DNA of 64,000 bases from Oasisia sp. SBJ-2009 (taxonomy: Eukaryota; Annelida; Polychaeta; Sabellida; Siboglinidae), in contig OZ024865.1 in assembly GCA_964017155.1 (NCBI GenBank), forward strand, positions 42,258,860 through 42,322,859, read 5' to 3'. Below are positions 1 through 49,816 of this stretch, in pieces. Numbering within the stretch: the stretch's first letter is position 1; each line of letters opens with the position of its first letter. The notes under the pieces are model-generated. The model did no database searches and was not told the DNA's origin. It was given only the letters and a program-made list of their open reading frames with translations. The position numbers were made by a program, and so were the translations under genes.

Positions 1-723
1 CCGTATTTAAGAAATACGGTATTTAGATCCATCTATCACCACATCTTAAGTGCTTCATGTCGCCGAAGGGTGTAGCAGATATACAGTGGAGACCTGTTTG
101 ACCCACTGTTAACATTAGTTATAAGTTTGAGACGAGTTCAACGCCGTATATGATATGTTCCCTATTATCGCTCAGTATACATGAGATCATATGGCGAGAC
201 CATTAATCGATGTGTCATCTGTATATAACCAAATGCCAATATCATTCTGAATTTCATGTATGTTTAAAAAGTGTCATCACCAGAACACATTACAGATGAA
301 AAGGTGCATGTGAAAAACATGTTTATAGGTTAAAGCCTGCATCACTCAGGCCAGGACTACCATCGATCTATATAGATTAGCAGGTACTGAGCATTCAAAT
401 TATGTTTTAAACCAGATGGTAATTGCCTACGAGATATATCGCCACTGTTATAACTATCCCAAAAGAGAAGTAGTAATGTGGTATTTGTTTACAATAAGCC
501 AAGGTTGCCTCATTGATTGAAGACATTTCTATTATATACCAACACACAACTACATTACTCTAGCTATTATTATTTCAAACGTTTTTGTTTCTTGTCTAGC
601 CATATTTCAGATGATTGAAAATAAACGTGGCCACAGACAAAAATACACAATAACTTGAGATATTTACATTCGAATTTTCAAGTCTGCTCTTGCATCTTCT
701 GAACTTGATGTATTATTTGCATA

Positions 724-1077
724 TTGGGCAAGACAGTCGAGCCACTTTATGGTGGGGAGACGAGCAGGAAACGTGTCAGTCACGTAGCTGAGCTCAAAGA
801 TGACATTGTTAATACAGTATTAGGGATTCACGGACATGACTGTGCATTCAAGTATCACAATACGTTTGCATGTTATAAACGATACACTGATATACGGAAT
901 CTCCTATTAATTTTGGAGGAACCGGAGGTAACTGTTGAGATAAATAAACTACAAGAAGCAATCCATAATCCTTACACACGCAGCACAAGCTCTCATAGAC
1001 CAGAATCCGTGTTTTTCCGGACTACATTGACTGTACCATACATTGCACCATACTACAATCTATGTACGTGGGAGTGA
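724..1077 (+). pseudogene. Transposon-arm ORF remnant, 117 codons
   Basis: This open frame lies in the left arm of the inverted-repeat element. An inverted and diverged copy near 2220-2545 does not keep the frame open, which marks both as decaying transposon coding sequence rather than host exons. The family is not recognised. The protein is charged, without a signal peptide or membrane segment, and shows no catalytic signature that I can name. Confidence 0.4.
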
Positions 1078-1215
1078 TAGGGTTCGGTTAAAAAGGAAAA
1101 GAGTGAGGGATAAGTTGTTACTTGTTAATTACGAAAGTGGTGTAAACTTTCTGGATGCAATGAGATAACGTATTTGCTAGATGCGCATACTTGAGTACGT
1201 CTGAAAGTGTATTTG

Positions 1216-1220
<5 letters not shown>

Positions 1221-1281
<61 letters not shown>
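1221..1281. repeat. (TA)n microsatellite
   Basis: Near-perfect TA repeat inside the left arm of the foldback element. The matching place in the right arm lacks it. Confidence 0.95.
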
Positions 1282-1287
<6 letters not shown>

Positions 1288-1896
1288 CATATACAAACAA
1301 ATATAATGGTCCTCCACAAAATAAACCACACAGTTACACAGTTGACAGTTATTGAAATTAAGGATTTCGTTTCCAGTTTAGCAGAGAATTGTGATTCTGC
1401 GTTATACAACAGATATTCTAAGATGCGTGTATTGGACAACTATAATGATACAATTCAGTTCTGTCCTAGTTATCAATTCAATGTGCCCATGGAATATGCT
1501 TTTCATCAGATATTAGCGCAAAACGTACTGCAACAAAGATGAGAGAAATGAATGTTCTTAAGTCGTGTGTGGAGATTATCAGACGTTGACAGGCGTCATT
1601 TTTGCACCCTTGAATATTTGATAGCGCAATATGTGGTAGAGGCAACTGAGTTGAGTTTGTTAATAACAATCCACTCTATGTATGTAGTATTCTCTTTGTG
1701 GTCAAGTCGTCACCATGCGTCACTTCATCGTCATCACCATCAAGCATCATACTCATCATTTCAATTTTAAACATACGAGATCTTTTAATGCCAAAGAGCG
1801 AGGCAAAGAAAGTCAGCAACTGTTCTGACGTTTTCCCATGATTATTTCACATCATAATCATCACTCCATTTTCACCTATCTTGAAATCAACTTCCT

Positions 1897-2121
1897 TCAA
1901 AAGCCTCTCTGAGAATGTCTCTTTTCTACGACTCGATAACTAGGACAGAACTCAGTCATTTCACTGTAGTTGTCCAATAAATTTGTGTTTACATCTTTGT
2001 TGTATAACTCAGTATCATAATTAACTGCTAAATTGAACATGAAATCCTTAATTTCAGTAACTGTCAACCCATAGCCATCTTTGTACAATGAATATAAATG
2101 TGCATCTAACAAATGCGTCAT
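1897..2121 (-). pseudogene. Transposon-arm ORF remnant in the right arm
   Basis: This 74-codon minus-strand frame matches the plus-strand frame at about 1340-1500 in the left arm; both contain an EIKDF segment, a LYN segment, LDNY and FCPSY. The paired occurrence shows that it was once coding in a mobile element. The fold and function are unknown. Confidence 0.4.
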
Positions 2122-3260
2122 TTAAAAAAATCTAATTGCATCTAGAAACTTCACTGCGCTTTCGTATTTACACATTCTGAACTTTTCCCTCACTTTTTTC
2201 ATTTGTTCTCGAATCCTATCACTCCCACATATGGTACAATCAATGTATTCCGGATAGACACGGACCCTTTTAGGGGAGAGCTTGTGCTACGTGTGGAAAG
2301 ATTGTTGGTTGCTTCTTTTAGTTTGTTTATTTCACCAGTTACCCTGGGTTCCTCCTAAATAGGTCAGAGATTGCGTATACCAGTTTATCGTTTATAACGT
2401 ATGTATGGGTATTGTGATACTTGAATGCAGTCAAGTCCGATAATCTTTATTATTATTTTGTTAACAATGTCATTGTTGAGCTCTGCTACGTTACTGACAC
2501 GTTTCCTGCTAGTCTCCCCACAATAAAGTAGCTCGACGGTCTTGCCCAATATGTAAATAATACATTAAGTTCAGGAGAGGCAGGAGCAGACTTGAAAATC
2601 CGAAGGTGAAATATCTCAAGTTATTATGTATTTTTGTCCATGGCCACGTTTATTTTCAATTATCTGAAATATGACAAGACAAGAAACAAAAAAGTTTGAA
2701 ACAATAATAGCTAGAGTAATGTACTTGTGTGTTGGTATATAATAGAAATGTCTTCAATCAATGAGGCAACCTTGGCTTATTGTAAACAAATACCCCATTA
2801 CTACTTCTCTTTTGGGATAGTTATAACAGTGGGGATATATCTCGTAGGCAATTACCACCTGGTTTAAAACATAATTTGAATGCTCAGTACCTGCTAATCT
2901 ATATAGATCGATGGTAGTCCTGGCCTGAGTGATGCAGGCTTTGACCTATAAACATGTTTTTCACATGCACCTTTCCATCTGTAATGTGTTCTGGTGATGA
3001 CACTTTTCAAACATACATGAAATTCAGAACTATATTGGTATTTGGTTATATACAGATGACACATCGATTAATGGTCTCGCCATATGATCTCATGTATACT
3101 GAGCGATAATAAGGAACATATCATATACGGCGTTGAACTCATCCCAAACTTATAATTAATGTTAACAGTGGGTCAAACAGGTCTCCACTGTATATCTGCT
3201 ACACCCTTCGACGACATGAAGCACTTAAGATGTGGTGAAAGATGGATCTAAACGTTATGC

Positions 3261-4026
3261 CCAGTTTTTGAAATTTCCACCTAGTAGAATATTAAAGCCA
3301 TATGTATATATTACCCAAATCAACAGTCAAACTTCGATACATCCGAAATGTCTACGGGCCTATAGGGCAGGTCCTGGACTATTTGGCGCGCATCGAGGAT
3401 GCCATTGGTGGTTTTGCATGCCATTTTGTAAACACTCGTACTAAATAAATAAACATGTTCCTTTTCATTTTTTCTAAACTAAAATATATTACAATTGTTG
3501 GTAAATTCAGTCGGACCTAGCTTATATGGTTATATCAATCAAATAAGGCCAGCGCTAGATAGTCCTTATTTTCCATAGCAATTAAGTAGGCCGTAAGTAT
3601 GATAAATGCATCCCGCTAATATCTGTTGTCATCTCGCATTCAAGTCACTCTGATCATGATTTCAGGGTGACCGTAATAGCGAGAGTCACAACATGGAGAA
3701 ACACGTGGCGCAGAGAAATAGAGAGGGAGATGGCACTAGCAGGATGGAAATGGAAAAGATCTGGAAATTATATATGAATGCGCAACCCCGTCTCCAGTGG
3801 AGAAGGGCCGTTGATGGCCTATGCTCAGACATGAACTGAAAAGGTTTAAATTAGTCAAGTCATTGATTTCTTGCAATGAATGAAACAATATGTCGTTGTA
3901 ACACTTGCGTTTATATTCCAAACAGTTGACAAAAGCCGTTTGACAAGTCATTGGAACGAAGAAGAAAATTTTAAGTGAATTTATTTTTCCAAACTGTACA
4001 ATTGCTCAAACATACTAATGCATTAT
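3261..4026. other. Intergenic, no gene seen
   Basis: AT-rich sequence between the foldback element and the next transposon. Open frames are short and without recognisable composition. Confidence 0.6.
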
Positions 4027-4619
4027 TAGCCTCGGTTACCCAGACTCCGTGAGGTGGCAGCACTTTTAAGCCCTCAACTCCGCCTGGGACATTAATGGGC
4101 TTAAGTTTCTACATCCGGGTAGCCTTACCCCAAATTAGGGTAGAGACGCTGATTGGCTCTCAGGCCAACTAGGCAATAAAAATTAAAATAACGATATACT
4201 TTTACAAGATAATAATATCATATGAAAAGTATTCAACATTGAACTTATATTAACACAAAAGTAAGTAAAAATTCAAATTTACAGTTGTTTATAAAATAAG
4301 AATTACGGCAGGATTAACCAGTATCCGTGAGGTGGCAGCATTGTGTAGCCCCACATGGATAGCATACCGATTAAATAAGGATACCTTTTTTATCAAATAA
4401 TGCTGTATTATAAAAACTATTCAAAATTAAACTTATATTAACACAAAATAAATAGATATACAAATTTGCAGTTGTTTATAAAAATATATATTACGGCAGT
4501 GTCCGTGAGGTGGCAGCATTGTATAGATCACGCGGATACCAAACAAAAGCCATAAATGGTACCAGACTGTCTACTCGGCGTAGTTCCGCAGCCGACCGAT
4601 AGTCGGTTAAGCGAGACTA
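4027..4619 (+). mobile_element. 593-bp non-autonomous DNA transposon, copy 1
   Basis: The element starts TAGCCTCGGTTACCCAGACT and ends with the inverted form of TAGTCTCGCTTAACCGACT, giving terminal inverted repeats of about 20 bp. It contains three copies of TCCGTGAGGTGGCAGCA (from 4046, 4324 and 4502); the last two belong to an internal duplication with a 178-bp period. Flanks are ATGCATTAT (4018-4026) and ATGCTTTAC (4620-4628), a 9-bp target duplication with two mismatches. Related copies lie at 15295-15889 (+) and about 20748-21319 (-). A 9-bp duplication fits Mutator-like elements, but this class assignment is inference. There is no transposase inside. Confidence 0.85.
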
Positions 4620-4628
4620 ATGCTTTAC

Positions 4629-5400
4629 ATGCAGGTGCGGTAAACAGTAAGGAAATCCGGATCATAGAGACTCATGCTAAGACCTACTGCAAGTCTTCGT
4701 TCTTTTTGAGAAAGCCACGTTATCTACATAAAATACATTCAGTTTATTACATTTATATGCAGTTAATGATAGAGCCGACAAAACAATTATTATGATAATT
4801 CACTGTGATCCCGCAGTTGGTTTTTATACTTTTGTCGCGCCAATGTGTGCCTTCAGTGGAGAGTGTTTTCTATATCGAACCAATCACTTTACTTACGTGG
4901 ATGTTTGGTGGCGTAATTACGTAAATAAAACAATCATAGAAAACACGCGAATTGTTACAGAGTACGTAACACATACTGACGTCATCTCTGGTTTTTTTTC
5001 ATGATTATTTCCCCATTGTAATTATTAATTTATATGTAATGTGTTGCTTTTGCTATTAATATCGCTAACAGTTAATAGTTAGCACGTCCCATATTCGGAA
5101 CAATTCGAAAAATTACATTGATTAGATAGGTGCGAATCAAACCAAATGCAACTCGAAAATAATGGCGCCGTGCACATCAAATCATGGTCACGTATATAAT
5201 TTGTTTAATGTAAATGGCATTTTCTTGTGTTTGGGCAATATTTACTCAAGTATTTTACCTTTAATTAATATTCGATATATGTGTGACCCTCACGTGGTGT
5301 GGTATCGCGGCGGTATGGTTGTATGTTTTGGGAGCCTGGATAAAAACGTATCACAAGCTAATAATAATGATAACACTTTATTTTGACACCATCAAATCCG
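4629..5400. other. Intergenic, no supported gene
   Basis: Three short open frames of 70-79 codons occur here. None has homologous character, a splice context or unusual composition, so none is called. Confidence 0.5.
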
Positions 5401-5404
5401 GAAC

Positions 5405-5600
5405 GTATGTCCTGTTCACGTAAATATGTAAATAAATAAATAAATACAGTTAAGCTAAATTATAATGTTCACGGGTATGTGCATACATGTAAATAGGTAA
5501 ATAAATAAATATAGTTAAGCAAAAATAGAATGTCCACTGGTGTGTACATACAGGTAAATAGGTAAATAAATATAGTTAAGCTAAATATTATGTTCGTTGT
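5405..5600. repeat. Tandem repeat, about 62-bp unit, three copies
   Basis: Three diverged direct copies share the core GTAAATAGGTAAATAAATA followed by AGTTAAGC. The spacer between cores reads ATGTTCACGGG or ATGTCCACTGG. Confidence 0.8.
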
Positions 5601-5639
5601 ATAAAACTAGTTATGTAGAAAATAAAAATGTTTTTAATT

Positions 5640-6496
5640 GTTTCTTAAATTGTGCTAGATTGCCGTAACCATCCACATTGTCTCTCGGGTATCAGCTGGT
5701 TACCTCCAAACAGCCCAAACTTGGGCTAACGCAGGAGTTGTCCTTCTCTGGAATTATAGGTAGTAGGTATGGGTATGCAATACGTGTGCATGCTAAGACA
5801 GGTTAGATAGGACATAGGCCATGACCCACTAGTTATTCCAAAATACGCCAGTGAAGATGCATTGTCATCCATCAATTCAAGTGATGGAATTCACAATGGC
5901 CATGAATAAATTATTACCCATCGAACTGGATTGGGTTGTTTCTCATGTGCCAATGTAATCGAATGTTTATATGGCCAATACTCGCCAAGAGGCTCGAGTT
6001 ATTGGCAAGTTACACATGTCGTAAATAAAGAACTCGCTGATATTTGATACACTCCGAGAAGTCTCGAGAGCTTATTATGGCCTGTTGAAAGAGTTTGAAG
6101 GTTTGAAGGCAAATCGCGATTTATAAACGGCATTTCTGTCATTTCGTCTGAACAAGGATGACATTTTAGCGGATGTTTTGACCTAGTGCAGTATCTAATT
6201 TATATCAAAATACGACTGATTCCCAGAAAACCATCTGTCATTTGACTCGATGTCAACGTCATTCAACGAATACCGGTTAGCCGATCTTCGCTCTTATACC
6301 ATTAGATCATGTAATGACGTCTTTCGCTGTGTTATATGGAAATGTTTTGATAATAAAACATGGATATGCCGTGTTTTTAAAACATTATTATTCAATATAA
6401 TTATCTTTACTTAAAATCTGCAAAACGGATTTGATATAAAATTGTGTACCTGTAAAACATTAATAGCCTGGCACTACGGCATTTGATTTGGGATTT

Positions 6497-6557
<61 letters not shown>

Positions 6558-6999
6558 CAAACTTCACTTATATATCTTATATATTTGCTTTTATACTATT
6601 TGCTAATATAATTCGTTTATCACAACTAACATGAATAAGATTTTATGTTAGACAAGCTTGTCCATGTATACAAGTTGTTAGTTTATATTTAAAAGAGTTT
6701 ATAAATCCCGGACTCACTGGTGCCGCAGTCTCGAATATAAATACAATAAATACACATCGCTAGTTTTAATATTATAAGTTCTAGCATTCAAAGACATGTT
6801 AATCCTATGCATTAGGCTAAAAATACCTGTCCAATTACACCCATACCCGAAAGAACATCAGTTGCAGTAGCAAATTTGCGGCTAGTGCTACATAACATGG
6901 GAAAATTGTTCAATATGCTGAACGAGTTATTACAAGCAACAACGAATTGCTGGAAATAAACTTGTCTAAACATTCACATCTAAAGCACACATGTAGATA
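5640..6999. other. Intergenic AT-rich sequence with a (TA)n tract
   Basis: No exon-like segment is seen. A long TA microsatellite occupies about 6500-6553. Confidence 0.6.
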
Positions 7000-7004
7000 A
7001 CGCA

Positions 7005-7314
7005 ATGAATACATCGCGTTTTACTCTGAAACCCTCAAAGTTCGGACCACGTTGGACTTTCAACCTCTCCTGCGTTTCGCCAAGGAATGTTCAACATCCA
7101 AGCAACGTATTTGGCAGATCGTGTCTCAGTGCGGCTCTTATGTTCGTGTGTCACTCGCCGTTAACATTCTTGGGCGAACTACGCGCAAGGCAGGATCCAA
7201 CTTCAGTATGGCGAGGATCCGCGGATCACACACACAGGGTGATCTGCCGAGCTTTATGATTAGGGAACGCGCCGCTCTCCCCGTGGAAGAAAAAGTGGGT
7301 TAGGCAGGGAAAAG
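7005..7314 (+). promoter_or_regulatory. Candidate 5' UTR or promoter of the receptor-like gene
   Basis: About 300 bp of locally GC- and CpG-richer sequence lies directly before the signal-peptide ATG at 7315, in contrast to the AT-rich surroundings. Two frames are open for 83-84 codons, which I attribute to base composition. No TATA box or initiator is clear enough to call. Confidence 0.35.
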
Positions 7315-19445
<12,131 letters not shown>

Positions 19446-19582
19446 AATTACCGTATTATCGCCTGATTTCGAAAACGAGGCTCGACAATATGGCGGTGGT
19501 GGTGTTGGTGGTGGTGGTGGGATATACTTAACATCTACTTGCCATGCTGTAGTGACATCATAACAGTAGTCGTTGACAGATT

Positions 19583-19588
19583 ATTAAA
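19583..19588 (+). terminator. Candidate polyadenylation signal ATTAAA
   Basis: An ATTAAA hexamer 138 bp after the stop codon of the receptor-like gene. It is a common variant signal, but the true 3' end cannot be fixed from sequence. Confidence 0.25.
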
Positions 19589-19589
19589 G

Positions 19590-20745
19590 GTATTATTATT
19601 TATTGCACTAAATTAGCCTTCATTCTAAAGCAGGCATTTTGCTATGGATTATCTTTTTGTTGACTTTAGTATATTATACTGTTGTGTGTTCAGACTGTTA
19701 TTGAGGATACATCATTACACTGCAATCATAGCATAATTAAGAATGTTTTTGATGAAGCAAAACTTTTCATTTCGCCAGAAATATAAAACAAATTGATTTT
19801 ATATCAAAAAACTAGATTGCATGATGTAATAATTACAATAGGGTTAAGCGTATTCTCATTCGATCTTTGGTACGTACATACACATATTCATTACAGAATG
19901 GAATATGATAATTAGATGTCTAGGACAAATAGACGAATAACAGATTATGAAATAACACCTAATCGCAAAGATGATTCAGAAACATTACGGATAATTCGCA
20001 ACAGGCCGAACGTGCATGCACCTTTCTTGCGAAGAAAACTTAGCATGATAGGACTATAATTCATCTAAACTATTGATTGTCATCAACATGCAGAAAATGG
20101 CACGTGTAGATATTAACATAGTGTTTTGGTGTTGTCGGTTGGAACAGTTGTAATTCAAACAAATACAAGTTTATCCACATGCTACCGAAAACACTACGAT
20201 ATAAACACGGACGCACGCACGTACGCACGCAGGCACACACGCACGCACATACATTATACATTCGAAATTCGTAAACATTTTACTTGTTCCAAGAACAAGT
20301 TAAAACAACATTTAACTTGTCCGTACAATTCACTTGTCTTGTCCGTACAACAATCCACTTGTCTCACAATTTAACTGAATTTCAAACCTATACTTATCCG
20401 TATGTAAGTAACAAGGTTTACAGCTGAACAGCGTGTGCTGATAACCATGTCATCAAAGACAATACATGAAAAGTTTTGTAAGTTTATCTGGGCCCCGGAA
20501 TAACAATGCTGCTCTACAGACTATTATTAGATTTATTACTAGCCGAGTGTAAGCCAGTCACTGGCGATAAATCCTTAGGAAATTGCGTTACATTGTTCCA
20601 GTGTGCCCCGCAACACGCAACAGAATACTGATGTATGGCATACTCCACGTAATATCTTGAAATACTGACCCCCGTGTTCTCCACTCTACCCCGGACAAAC
20701 TTAATTTGAAAATGTCCACGTCTATGCATGCACATCTCAAAGGGA
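19590..20745. other. Intergenic, no gene seen
   Basis: AT-rich sequence between the two convergent genes. Short ACGC-rich repeats occur at about 20207-20250. Confidence 0.55.
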
Positions 20746-20747
20746 GC

Positions 20748-21319
20748 TTGTCTCGCTCGGCTGCGTAACTTCGCCGATAGTCTGGTGCCTCTCGCCGTTT
20801 GAATTTTATCCGTGTGGGGCTAAACTATATTGCCAACTCACGGAACCTGGATAACCCTGCCGCAATTCCTATTTAATAAACAATTGCAAATTTGTATTTC
20901 TGTTTACTTTTGTGTTAATATAAGTTTAATTTTGAATAGTTTTTATAATGCAGTATTATCTAATAACAAGGTAGGTATCCTTACTTAATTTATTATAAAT
21001 TCGGCCTGAGAGCCAATCAGCGTCTCTAACATATACTGGGGTAAGGTCGCCCTGCCGAATACATCGGCAACCCATAAATAATGGTAGTGGGTTCTTGCTG
21101 ACCATTCACGTACAAGTGCCCATCAAATGCATGTAAAACAGCTAATGTCAATCTTGTCGAAAGTACCTTCAACCTAACCCTAACATTGACACTAACCCTT
21201 ATTCCACATAAGAGCAAAAAAATATGGGCACTTGTACGTGATTAGCAAGAAGCCACTACCTAAATCTACCAGGGGCTGAAAAGTGCTGCCACCTCACGGA
21301 GTCTGGTTAATCGAGACTA
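20748..21319 (-). mobile_element. 593-bp-family DNA transposon, copy 3, inverted and disrupted
   Basis: The right end reads TAGTCTCGATTAACCAGACT in reverse followed by the family core TCCGTGAGGTGGCAGCA; the left end has TGTCTCGCTCGGCTGCG. The middle is shortened and replaced by a smaller element at about 21083-21260. No clear target duplication remains, so this is an older copy. Confidence 0.75.
21083..21260. mobile_element. Nested MITE with long inverted repeats
   Basis: Both ends begin GGTAGTGG, then TTCTTGCT, and contain CACGTACAAGTGCCCAT in inverted orientation, giving arms of about 40 bp around a loop that includes ACCTAACCCTAAC. It interrupts copy 3 of the 593-bp family. Confidence 0.75.
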
Positions 21320-21636
21320 ACTGGGCGCACCATCGCGTCGGGGATTGCTAATATGGCTGATTACGTCAGTTACTAGGTATATAGTACCCCTAGCACAACG
21401 GTATTACCCGCAACATTTGCCACGCATATCAAATAATAATATCAGTATGCATTTTCTCCAAAGACAATATTGTGTACATAATAATACGTAACAGAAATAA
21501 ATTAATTCAAATACAGAGTAAAGAATGACTTAATAAATGGTGGTGGCAAACTGTCAATCCATAATTTTTATAAAACATTGAGATTGACGCACACACAAAA
21601 ACACAAGATTAACATGAGCCATGTTTGTGCAAGAGA

Positions 21637-21642
21637 TTTATT
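21637..21642 (-). terminator. Candidate polyadenylation signal of the kinase gene
   Basis: AATAAA on the minus strand, about 2.2 kb past the distal stop codon of the kinase gene. It is followed by a plausible cleavage region near 21610-21625. Confidence 0.4.
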
Positions 21643-23129
21643 GTCAAAATATAATCTCAATTAATTGTAAAAAATGACTGAATACAGATTGTTGAGTCAA
21701 TCACCATTGGTGTGGTTATGTTCATACATTGGTCATTCCAAATAACAGTATATGACCAATTATTGTTATTATACATAATTAACATGCCCACAAATATCAC
21801 TTATACAGCACAGATAAAAGTGTATAAATGTCAAAATACCACATACCAAAAACAGAATACACCAAACAGTATACGTAATATCATAAACAAACAATAATAA
21901 CAAATTACACACAATTACGTAATTATTACCCGAAGAAAAACAATTTACACTATTTCAAACTGGGATCCTGGATTACTTTCAATATATACAGGCGAAGAAA
22001 ATTACACATGAATTGGATCCCTGAATATTGTATCATACAATAAGCAGAATTATCAAGAAAGGTGATGAAGAAAGACATATCCGATGTCAAAAATTCTTAG
22101 CTATAAGACATCCTGCAGATTAGCAAAAAGAACAATGATAAAATGCACACAATCACTTCTGACAAAGCCATAAAATGGTCACTGTCATTTACCTGTCATC
22201 ATAGATACAAGTCGTCTTGAAAAATGTGTAACTGTGTTGCATTGCAAATGTTTAAATATCATAATGCAATAAAAATAATACCTAACGCCTCGATATTAGC
22301 ATAAATTATTTACACATCACAACAACAGAAGTATTAAAATGTTTATATACAATTGAAATGGCAATTCTCTGCAGAAAATTTATGCAAATTTATCTATTGT
22401 CCAGCTACCGGCAGTTCACATAGCAAACCTGCACTTTTATGGTGAATAAATTAATTAAAAATAATATGAATCAAGAGAGCACACCAATAATGACATTTAA
22501 ATGTGACTGTAAGATTACACATATTTATAGATTACAAATAACACCATCAAATTTTGTCGCCATGATAATGAAATGGAGTGCTTTGAACTTACAAACATTT
22601 GGATAAAACATGTTAAATCTAATCCAGGCTTAAAAGTCTACCCAGTCTATTAATTACTGTGTAATTGAGTGTGTGACAGGAACATTTTTGCTCTTCGTTA
22701 TTCATATTTTTATCTATTGCAAGTTATTTTTTACTTCTGAAAGAACTTTGTTTAAGTGCTTACTTTACCAGGACATTTATTATTTTTAATATTTAAAACT
22801 TACATAGTTAACCTACTGATATTTACAGAGATCTTAACATATACATTGACTTATTTGAGCTATCTTATGTAAAGTGCTATGAGTGTTATGGATATTGTGC
22901 TATATAAAATATACATTAGTAATATTATTCGTCATGTGAACTGCAATTTTAGGGGTGGTCTCGATAAGTTTACAAAGTCCAAACAAATGTTATATTTAGC
23001 ATTAGTTCAACTTCTTACCAGTGTCAAACTGCATTAACACATGATCTGCACCAGTTGATACAACTGGTGCAGCAAGTTATTTTACCCATGACACACGATT
23101 ATGACCAAACAATGCAATGTAATGTAATG

Positions 23130-23450
23130 GTTAGCATATTTTGAACTTCTGCAATCACCCATTAAACAGATCTCTGCTTCCTCTAATTTCTGAAAGTCAA
23201 TTTTCCAAGAGGAATGACATGACAGCCACATGTAATGGAAGAAATATGTACTAAGTTCCAAAGTACTATTTTTACAAAATAACCAAATCTTGCAGCCACA
23301 AACAACATATTCCAAAATGCTCTGTGATGCATAACATATTTTCAACTTTTGCGACCAGCCATTAAACAGATCTTTGCCTCCTCTAAATTCTGAAAGTAAA
23401 TTCTCCGACAGGAATGACATGGCAGATATACAATGGAAGAAATATGTACA
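23130..23450. repeat. Imperfect tandem duplication, 200-bp period
   Basis: About 23133-23250 recurs at 23333-23448: ATTAAACAGATCT appears at 23161 and 23361, GGAATGACATG at 23211 and 23411, and GAAGAAATATGTAC in each. Confidence 0.85.
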
Positions 23451-23809
23451 CAGCAACGAATATCATTAACGTCAGGCTATACACTGCATATAACCAAGTA
23501 GTAAAAAATTTAGAAAAACATCAGCATTAAACAAAGACCATGCAGACTGTTAAGTCGAAACCAACATTAAACGATCGTCAAAAATAAACGATATCTTTAT
23601 TCACATGACAAACTTTGCAACAATGGCACCTGTCTGTTTCAACCTCGACTTACAACGGTGGTGTATTTTTACTTTCTCGTACATATCACTGTTGTATGTA
23701 CACTGTACACATATGTACACACAGCTGAAGCATGTGTACAACAGCACGTGAACACGGCTTCATTCGATAACGTAGCACCAGGAGGAATGATCACTTCACG
23801 CAGGGGCCT

Positions 23810-49396
<25,587 letters not shown>

Positions 49397-49492
49397 TCCT
49401 CCCGTGTCATCACTTGTGTCGCCATCTAGTGACACCTGTCTGAAACAGAAGATCGATCTTGGTCAGACAAACGGAAATCAAGCAACGATTTG

Positions 49493-49816
49493 TAAAGCGC
49501 AATGGCTCAGGGGTAGAGCTTCGGACTCTCGACTATGAGAACCCAGGTTCGAATCCTGGCTGCGGTGTTAAAACCTTGAGCAAGTTGTTTCACTCTACAT
49601 TGCTCCAGTTCACTTAGTTGCATAAATGAGTACCTGGCTATAGACAGTGGTGGAAATGTGTACGAGGACCCTTCGCACATTAATGGTAGCTTACGGCTGG
49701 ATGCTTCCCAGAGAAGCCGAGATGGTGTCTGAGTGAACAGGTCTGTCAGGGAAGTAAAGTGTAAAGCGCTTCGAACGGTCCTGAGGACTGGATACTGCGC
49801 TATATAAGAACTTGGC
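49493..49816 (+). mobile_element. tRNA-derived SINE, family A, best copy
   Basis: A box TGGCTCAGGGGTAGAGC from 49503 and B box GGTTCGAATCC at 49546-49556 are intact. The body ends TGCGCTATATAAGAACTT. It lies about 50 bp upstream of the splice acceptor of kinase exon 1, in the opposite orientation. Confidence 0.9.

Larger units (their letters stand above)
1..3260. mobile_element. Large inverted-repeat (foldback) mobile element
   Basis: Bases from about 25 to 1480 match the reverse complement of about 1905 to 3252 at high but imperfect identity, leaving a loop of roughly 0.4 kb. The match is visible at many points. The stretch starting TTAGATCCATCT near base 24 recurs inverted near 3250, and the ORF start near 724 recurs inverted near 2550. 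A TA microsatellite (1221-1281) has expanded in the left arm only. The arms carry degenerate coding remnants: 117 codons at 724-1077 (+), the inverted version interrupted, and a second protein segment at 1340-1542 (+) and 1897-2121 (-) sharing EIKDF, LDNY and FCPSY. I do not recognise the protein family. The left similarity may continue beyond the window, so the true left end is unknown. Confidence 0.8.
21615..23809 (-). other. Probable 3' UTR of the kinase gene
   Basis: This is 2.2 kb of AT-rich, gene-free sequence with few transposon remnants, lying between the distal stop codon and the AATAAA. It includes an imperfect 200-bp tandem duplication. The minus-strand frame at 23082-23456 is only that duplication read through. 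UTR status is inference from position. Confidence 0.45.

Noticed and set aside
7005..7303. Two overlapping 83-84-codon frames before the receptor gene
   Set aside because: Both are unsupported by homology or splice context, and the GC-rich 5' flank explains their length.
23082..23456. 124-codon minus-strand ORF
   Set aside because: It spans the 200-bp tandem duplication in the probable 3' UTR and carries no domain-like features.
49500..49575. Functional tRNA gene
   Set aside because: The A and B boxes look tRNA-like, but a long common body follows and four other copies exist in the window, so this is a SINE.
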